The notes below the pieces were generated by a model. The model was not told the DNA's origin. It did no database searches and saw only the letters and a program-made list of their open reading frames with translations. DNA of 64,000 nt from Candidatus Saccharimonadota bacterium (lineage in GTDB: Bacteria > Patescibacteriota > Saccharimonadia > Saccharimonadales > UBA4665), in assembly GCA_003153395.1 (NCBI GenBank), contig PLYP01000006.1, positions 62,001 through 126,000 on the forward strand, given 5' to 3'. Below are positions 63,353 through 64,000 of this stretch, one piece after another (position 1 is the first letter of the stretch; every line of letters begins with the position of its first letter). Made by a program: the position numbers and the translations under genes.

Positions 63353-64000
63353 TGCAGTTATACGGCGATATAAATGCATTATCTGACTTTAGAATAAAAA
63401 AATTACTTAAGCAGCTTAAAAAAGTTAATGATTCCATAACTACCGTCAATGCTGAATACGTTCATATTGTTGAGAGTGAGCCGCTAGGAACTGAACACGA
63501 AGAGGTTCTAAAGAAGCTCCTAACATACGGCGATCCTTTTAAGGGAAGTAAGAAGGGTTCGCTATATTTCGTTATTCCACGACCAGGGACAATATCGCCT
63601 TGGTCTTCTAAGGCTACGGACATAGTTCATAATTCAGGCCTAAATAAGGCTAAGCGAGTGGAGCGCGGAATCGCATATTATATAAATGGCGTGGAGGCTT
63701 TGGACGCTGAAATAAGTCCATTACTCCATGACAGGATGACTGAGATTGTGATAGCAGATTTCGATTTGGCGGAACAGTTATTTATAGAACATGAGCCAAA
63801 AACTTATGAGGAAATCGATATAAATAAAGGCGGCATGGAAGCCTTAATTGTTACCAATAAAAAAATGGGGCTAGCCTTAAACGATAATGAACTTGAATAC
63901 CTATTAAGTTCTTTTAAAAAATTAGGTCGCAATCCCACAGACGTCGAACTAATGATGTATGCTCAAGTTAACAGTGAGCATACGCGGCATAAAGTGTTTA
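63352..64000 (+). CDS. purL: FGAM synthase, large single-chain type, N-terminal part
   Basis: 216 codons up to the right edge. ALSDFRIKKLLKQLKKVN, PRPGTISPWSSKATDIVHN, LLHDRMTE and LGRNPTDVELMMYAQVNSEH match the E. coli-type large PurL (about 1300 aa), not the small PurL of the PurLQS complex. The usual NSEHCRHK reads NSEHTRHK. It converts FGAR to FGAM with glutamine and ATP. GGAGG 8 bases before the ATG; it overlaps the purM stop by one base. Confidence 0.93.
   Translation, partial: MQLYGDINALSDFRIKKLLKQLKKVNDSITTVNAEYVHIVESEPLGTEHEEVLKKLLTYGDPFKGSKKGSLYFVIPRPGTISPWSSKATDIVHNSGLNKAKRVERGIAYYINGVEALDAEISPLLHDRMTEIVIADFDLAEQLFIEHEPKTYEEIDINKGGMEALIVTNKKMGLALNDNELEYLLSSFKKLGRNPTDVELMMYAQVNSEHTRHKVF

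Overview
The window looks like a chromosome segment from a Patescibacteria (CPR) organism, most likely an environmental member of Candidatus Saccharibacteria (TM7). The case rests on compact AT-rich gene packing, many single-domain proteins, an F-type ATP synthase beside an NDH-2-like dehydrogenase, a phosphoketolase/acetate kinase pair, and many promoters placed so close to the start codon that mRNAs must be leaderless. TGA is used as a stop throughout, so a recoded-UGA lineage is excluded. The lineage call is inference from gene content only.

Layout. 0-5.5 kb: end of a glycosyltransferase gene, an NDH-2-like flavoprotein, a UvrD-type helicase fused to a nuclease, and an aquaporin. 5.7-12.3 kb: complete ATP synthase operon atpZ-B-E-F-H-A-G-D-C on the minus strand. 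12.4-17.4 kb: a redoxin, corrinoid adenosyltransferase, P-loop kinase, glycosyltransferase, membrane-anchored glycosidase, alpha/beta hydrolase and SmpB. 17.4-30.5 kb: a mobile island inserted at the 3' end of tRNA-Asn. Its large serine recombinase takes its last 13 residues from the antisense strand of the tRNA. The island also carries a RepA-like ATPase, a structured-RNA leader, PH/SHOCT and membrane proteins, a HEPN-like protein, a four-gene cargo operon and a 648-aa helix-turn-helix protein.

30.4-36.5 kb: small gene units (YdeI-like protein, an unknown, a CHASE3 kinase with receiver, and an unknown plus ABC exporter) are separated by imperfect copies of one short repeat that resembles parts of the tRNA-Asn gene. 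This may be a tandem accretion zone. 36.5-40.1 kb: ackA-xfp, a phosphoketolase route to acetate and ATP. 40.2-46.7 kb: a stress/redox neighbourhood with a Crp/Fnr regulator, two PNPOx-like flavoproteins, an SDR, small membrane proteins, a deoxyribosyltransferase-like protein and Tag glycosylase. 46.8-53.8 kb: envelope proteins, a MacB-like ABC system, HdeD-like and NnrD. 53.9-64 kb: purH, purB, purC, purE, purD, purN, purF, purM and the start of a large-type purL, which is nearly all of de novo purine synthesis; no purK is seen.

How the parts work together: ATP comes from the proton-type ATP synthase and from acetate kinase. NDH-2 would oxidise NADH if a quinone partner exists elsewhere. The purine cluster makes the cell less dependent on salvage than is usual for CPR. 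No stretch of more than 300 bases lacks a gene; the longest gaps (21003-21270, 30242-30515) hold structured or repeat sequence described below. Statements on base composition are by eye, not computed.
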